A stretch of DNA of 64,000 bases from Microvelia longipes (lineage: Eukaryota > Arthropoda > Insecta > Hemiptera > Veliidae). The stretch is from positions 15,169,920 through 15,233,919 of the forward strand of contig JACMZG010001908.1 of the NCBI GenBank assembly GCA_018340805.1. The letters are read 5' to 3'. The position numbers and the translations under genes were made by a program. Shown here in pieces: positions 60,957 through 64,000 of this stretch. The notes under the pieces were generated by a model. The model was not told where the DNA came from and did not search any database. It saw only the letters and a program-made list of their open reading frames with translations. Every line of letters begins with the position of its first letter. Position 1 is the first letter of the stretch.

Positions 60957-61253
60957 ACGGGTACGGGGTACCTCGGAAGTTTAAAAACCCAGGCCATTGC
61001 TAACCATCCTTGTCTGAGGACGAGCGAAGCGAATCCGAAGTACATAAACTCTAGGCCACTCGTAACCATCCTATTCTGAGGACGAGCGAAGCGAGTCCGA
61101 AGTTTAAAAACCCAAGGCCATTTGTTAACCATCCTAATCTGAGGACGAGCGAAGCGAGTCCGAAGTTAAAAAAACTCTAGGCCATTTGTTAACCATCCTA
61201 TTCTGAAGACGAGCTGGGTGAGGAAAAGTTCCGAGGTGCCCCGTACCCGATTT
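60957..61253. mobile_element. Foldback element with tandem GCGAAGC hairpins
   Basis: It begins CGGGTACGGGGTACCTCGGA and ends with the inverted TCCGAGGTGCCCCGTACCCG. Inside are four tandem units of about 62 bp ('aggccattgttaaccatcctattctga' then GGACGAGCGAAGCGAGTCC then 'gaagt'). The hairpin occurs at 61018-61036, 61080-61098 and 61143-61161, with a degenerate fourth copy. The ends match the start of repeat family X, so this is probably a rearranged member of it. Confidence 0.8.
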
Positions 61254-61561
61254 TTTTCAATATGCAACTCTTAAAACTAATATTTACCAAAAAATACAAC
61301 ATACAAGCACTGCAGGTAGTACAGTTTTAGTGGTTTGATAAGACTTGCAAAAGAAACAATCCTAAAATATGAGCAAGAAGTAGTGCTTTATATTTGTGTA
61401 ATTGCTCAAGTTGTAAAGCATACAACCGGAAACATAAACTAGAAATTAATGGTTAAACACGGGAACAATAATTTCAAATAATAATTTGCCCGGTGGGCGG
61501 ACCACCGTCCCAAAATTATTTTGTAGTTATAAACTTACATAATGTACGATAAATAATTATC

Positions 61562-61632
61562 GTCCATACCAGGATTCGAACTTGGGTACTCTGGCTTAGA
61601 GCATTTTAATTGCTCGAATCGAATCTCTGGAC
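61562..61632 (-). pseudogene. tRNA-like sequence (degenerate, Leu-TAA-like loop)
   Basis: Minus strand. GTCCA and TGGAC can close an acceptor. GAGCA-ATTAAAA-TGCTC forms a perfect 5-bp anticodon arm with loop TAA, and CCAAG-TTCGAAT-CCTGG a T arm with one mismatch. The D arm is too short (about 10 nt) for a working cytosolic tRNA. Probably a tRNA pseudogene or SINE head. Confidence 0.4.
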
Positions 61633-61689
61633 CGTTTACTGCTCTGACCTAAATGGTCTGAGCACAAAAAAACATCATAAACGAAACCT

Positions 61690-62029
61690 GACTAAAATTT
61701 CTCATGTTTACCGACTTTTGTTAGGGTTTCCGATAACTTACCACCGTTCTTTTGACTTTTTGGTCACCTTAGGTAGTTCTATCGACTTTGAACCGGTGTT
61801 ATTCAAAATAACACCCAAAAATTTCCTAAAACGACATCTTATTAAAAGTTTTATTGACCGGCCGTAATTTTAGTCTCCGGTTATTTCGACTTTAGGTAAT
61901 TTAAAGTGGTCGAATTGACCCTGGACCAGATTTACGATTCAGCGTAACCAAGAACACAGTCAAAACGACACCCCACTAGACATTTTTTATTTATCGGCCG
62001 TAATTTTAGTTCGTGGTTGTTTGGTTACT
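61690..62029 (+). repeat. ~145-bp tandem duplication
   Basis: Two and a half diverged units share 'tatcgacttt.gaccgg', 'aaaacgacat', 'gaccggccgtaattttagt' and 'ggttatttcgact / ggttgtttggtta'. It leads directly into repeat family Y at 62030. The plus-strand frame at 61610-61867 is inside the repeat and not a gene. Confidence 0.6.
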
Positions 62030-62400
62030 GAGTGATTGAATCGACTGTGGACCAATTTTCTCCCCAAACACATAAATGACCTATTTCGCGGCGAGAAGGT
62101 TTACCCTTGAATTTTTATCGATCTTTTGCAAATTTTGCTGTCCCAGAGAACCGGGGTAATGTCATCACAACAACCTGGTGTTAAATAGAGTTTGTCTACT
62201 CCTCAAGGTTAATTTATGTACTAAGTTTGATTAAAAACTATTTATCCGTTCTAGAGCGTGTTTATAAGAAAATGTCTAGGAATATATACACATAATTTTT
62301 CGTTATCAAAACCTCCGAAACGAATTTTGGATACACTCCTGGGTCTGAGTGCCGCCATGACGCCTAACCCATTAGCGAATTTTTCTAAAAGATATTCCCT
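62030..62400 (+). repeat. Dispersed repeat family Y, copy 2
   Basis: Collinear with 218-665 including the ending 'gccatgacgcctaacccatta', but without the long TA tract. The window thus begins and ends within copies of the same repeat in the same orientation. Confidence 0.7.
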
Positions 62401-63184
62401 AAAAATGGATTTATAAGCACGGAAGCACGCATTTCAAAGTGAATTCACCTGGCATTCAGACCTTCACCCCAGAATTTATATAATCCACTATATTTTTAAA
62501 ATAAAGAATGGATTCTTCAGCTGTACAACTTTTGTTGTAAAATCATATCATGAAATACGTATTGCTATAACAATAAACAAACTGTAAAAACAAGCCTATG
62601 TGTATTAAACAAAATTATGACTTATAGAGTCTAATAAAGTATTTAGAATGTTTATAATAACGAACGATTTGCTTTTAAGAAACTACTAAATAATTCTTCA
62701 GAGTAAAGGAATTGTTTGTTTAAATAATGTTTTAAAGTAAAAAGGAATATAAATTAATATATTTAAGGCCTATGGTTTGAGATGTAAATGTACACAAGAG
62801 GTACAACTTTCTAAAAATATAAAGAAAAGAATAGAGAGTTTAGTGAGAGTAGAGAGAACTCCGTTTTTCCTTTAGCGTACTGAGGGATTGACTCTTATTT
62901 TAAAACCAACAAAAATTCTAGCGTTGAAATTCGTGAGCCGGGCAACTTTTCTTTGAAATATTGATTATAAGCGATTATAACCTGGACTTTTTTTGATTAT
63001 AACCTGGGACAAGCATTACTTTTCGTTATTATTTTTTTCCTGATTTTTCAAATCAAGGAAATTAATAACTTAAGGAAATTCCTAAAGTTAATAGTTTATA
63101 CGAAACTATGGTTATCATTGCATACTCGCCCTCGGCTCTGTCCAGCATTATTTGCACTTAAAGAGTAGTAATGATTTAGATAGT
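62401..63184. other. Gene-free stretch
   Basis: No coding or RNA signal and no alignable repeat seen. Confidence 0.45.
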
Positions 63185-63475
<291 letters not shown>

Positions 63476-64000
63476 TCTTTAGCGACAATTAGCTAAAAAC
63501 AAATAAACTAAGTTTTACACGAATACAGGATGTAAATTCCTCTGAACTATACAAAGATTTTAGATTACCAAAGATTGGGCTAAGCAAGTCAAAAGAGTCT
63601 CTTTGGGTAAAGTAAATCAAGACACAAACAAAACATAAACACTCATGAAAGTTTGTGCTATTTGTTAAGGAAGGAAAAAGAAATAATTTGAGGAAACCAA
63701 TATAGGTCGGGAAGTTGTAGTTGTGGGAGGAAGTTAATAAGTTCTCCAAAGATATTTTATCTTTGCTTGAATATCAGCTGCTTAAATATATTTTAAAGAT
63801 ATTCACATACTAAACCCCGCATATCAATCATATCATCATATATGTTTACTTTTCCTCATTTATACCGTAGATATGCAGGAAAAGTTTTGTGTTTATAGGA
63901 ACCGGGATTTATCCGTTTATAAATTGTTTGGATATGAATTATTCGTCTTAGGTTGTTGTATAAATCTTTATTTAGTTTTTTATAATAAAGTTTATTTATT
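63476..64000. other. Gene-free end with a family X end fragment
   Basis: 'cttttcctcatttataccgtag' at about 63850 followed by 'ggaaaagttttgtg' and 'aaccggga' matches the terminal part of repeat family X in reverse, as at 6975. The minus-strand frame at 63489-63749 has no recognisable motif. Confidence 0.45.

Noticed and set aside
61610..61867. Open frame of 85 codons as a gene
   Set aside because: It coincides with the 145-bp tandem repeat, and homologous repeat units are not open.

Overview
The window is AT-rich metazoan nuclear DNA, most likely from an arthropod. The basis is its overall composition, dense MITE-like and SINE-like repeats, long (TA)n tracts, an insect-style Ty3/gypsy element and very short candidate introns. 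I cannot name the species. Protein-coding content is sparse. Apart from one small unrecognised gene, one exon-like patch and the retrotransposon, I see no convincing host coding sequence. Three N gaps (17724-18723, 41538-41671, 59757-60756) interrupt the sequence.

The centrepiece is a tandem array of tRNA-Glu(CTC) genes at 19597-41537, all on the minus strand and repeated head to tail with a period of about 408 bp. I count 41 copies: 9 left of an inserted element (the leftmost cut off in the T arm) and 32 right of it. Each unit is one 72-nt tRNA gene plus about 337 bp of nearly identical spacer. The spacer holds a run of T at the tRNA 3' end (Pol III stop), a TATA-like stretch about 30 bp upstream, a forkhead-like palindrome and a perfect TTTACGTAAA palindrome. 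The right block is almost perfectly homogeneous and all 32 tRNA genes are identical. The left block is peppered with one-base indels that look like unpolished long-read errors.

A 5.3-kb Ty3/gypsy LTR retrotransposon (23016-28304) sits inside one array unit, about 100 bp upstream of a tRNA 5' end, in the opposite orientation. Its LTRs are about 98% identical and it is flanked by a clean 5-bp GTTTT duplication. It carries Gag with three CCHC knuckles, protease, RT, RNase H and an integrase with a GPY/F tail. It has no env. It is very compact: the gag ATG is formed by the last LTR base plus the primer binding site, and the pol stop codon lies in the first bases of the 3' LTR. Several frame changes break gag and pol, and some may be sequencing errors.

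Left flank (1-19596): a mosaic of short mobile elements. These include three copies of an hAT-like MITE (one with a perfect 8-bp duplication), copies of a roughly 720-bp repeat starting near CGGGTACGGGGTACCTCGG, a long-inverted-repeat family, a tRNA-derived SINE, minisatellites and (TA)n tracts. Right flank (41672-64000): a GC-richer exon-like patch at the gap edge, 1.3 kb of very AT-rich DNA, a cluster of RFX X-box-like palindromes, a short minisatellite, a small minus-strand gene of unknown function, and a 3-kb higher-order minisatellite next to that gene's 5' end. Beyond these lie nested inverted-repeat elements, a 3-copy satellite and more copies of the same repeat families. A foldback element there carries tandem copies of a hairpin centred on GCGAAGC.
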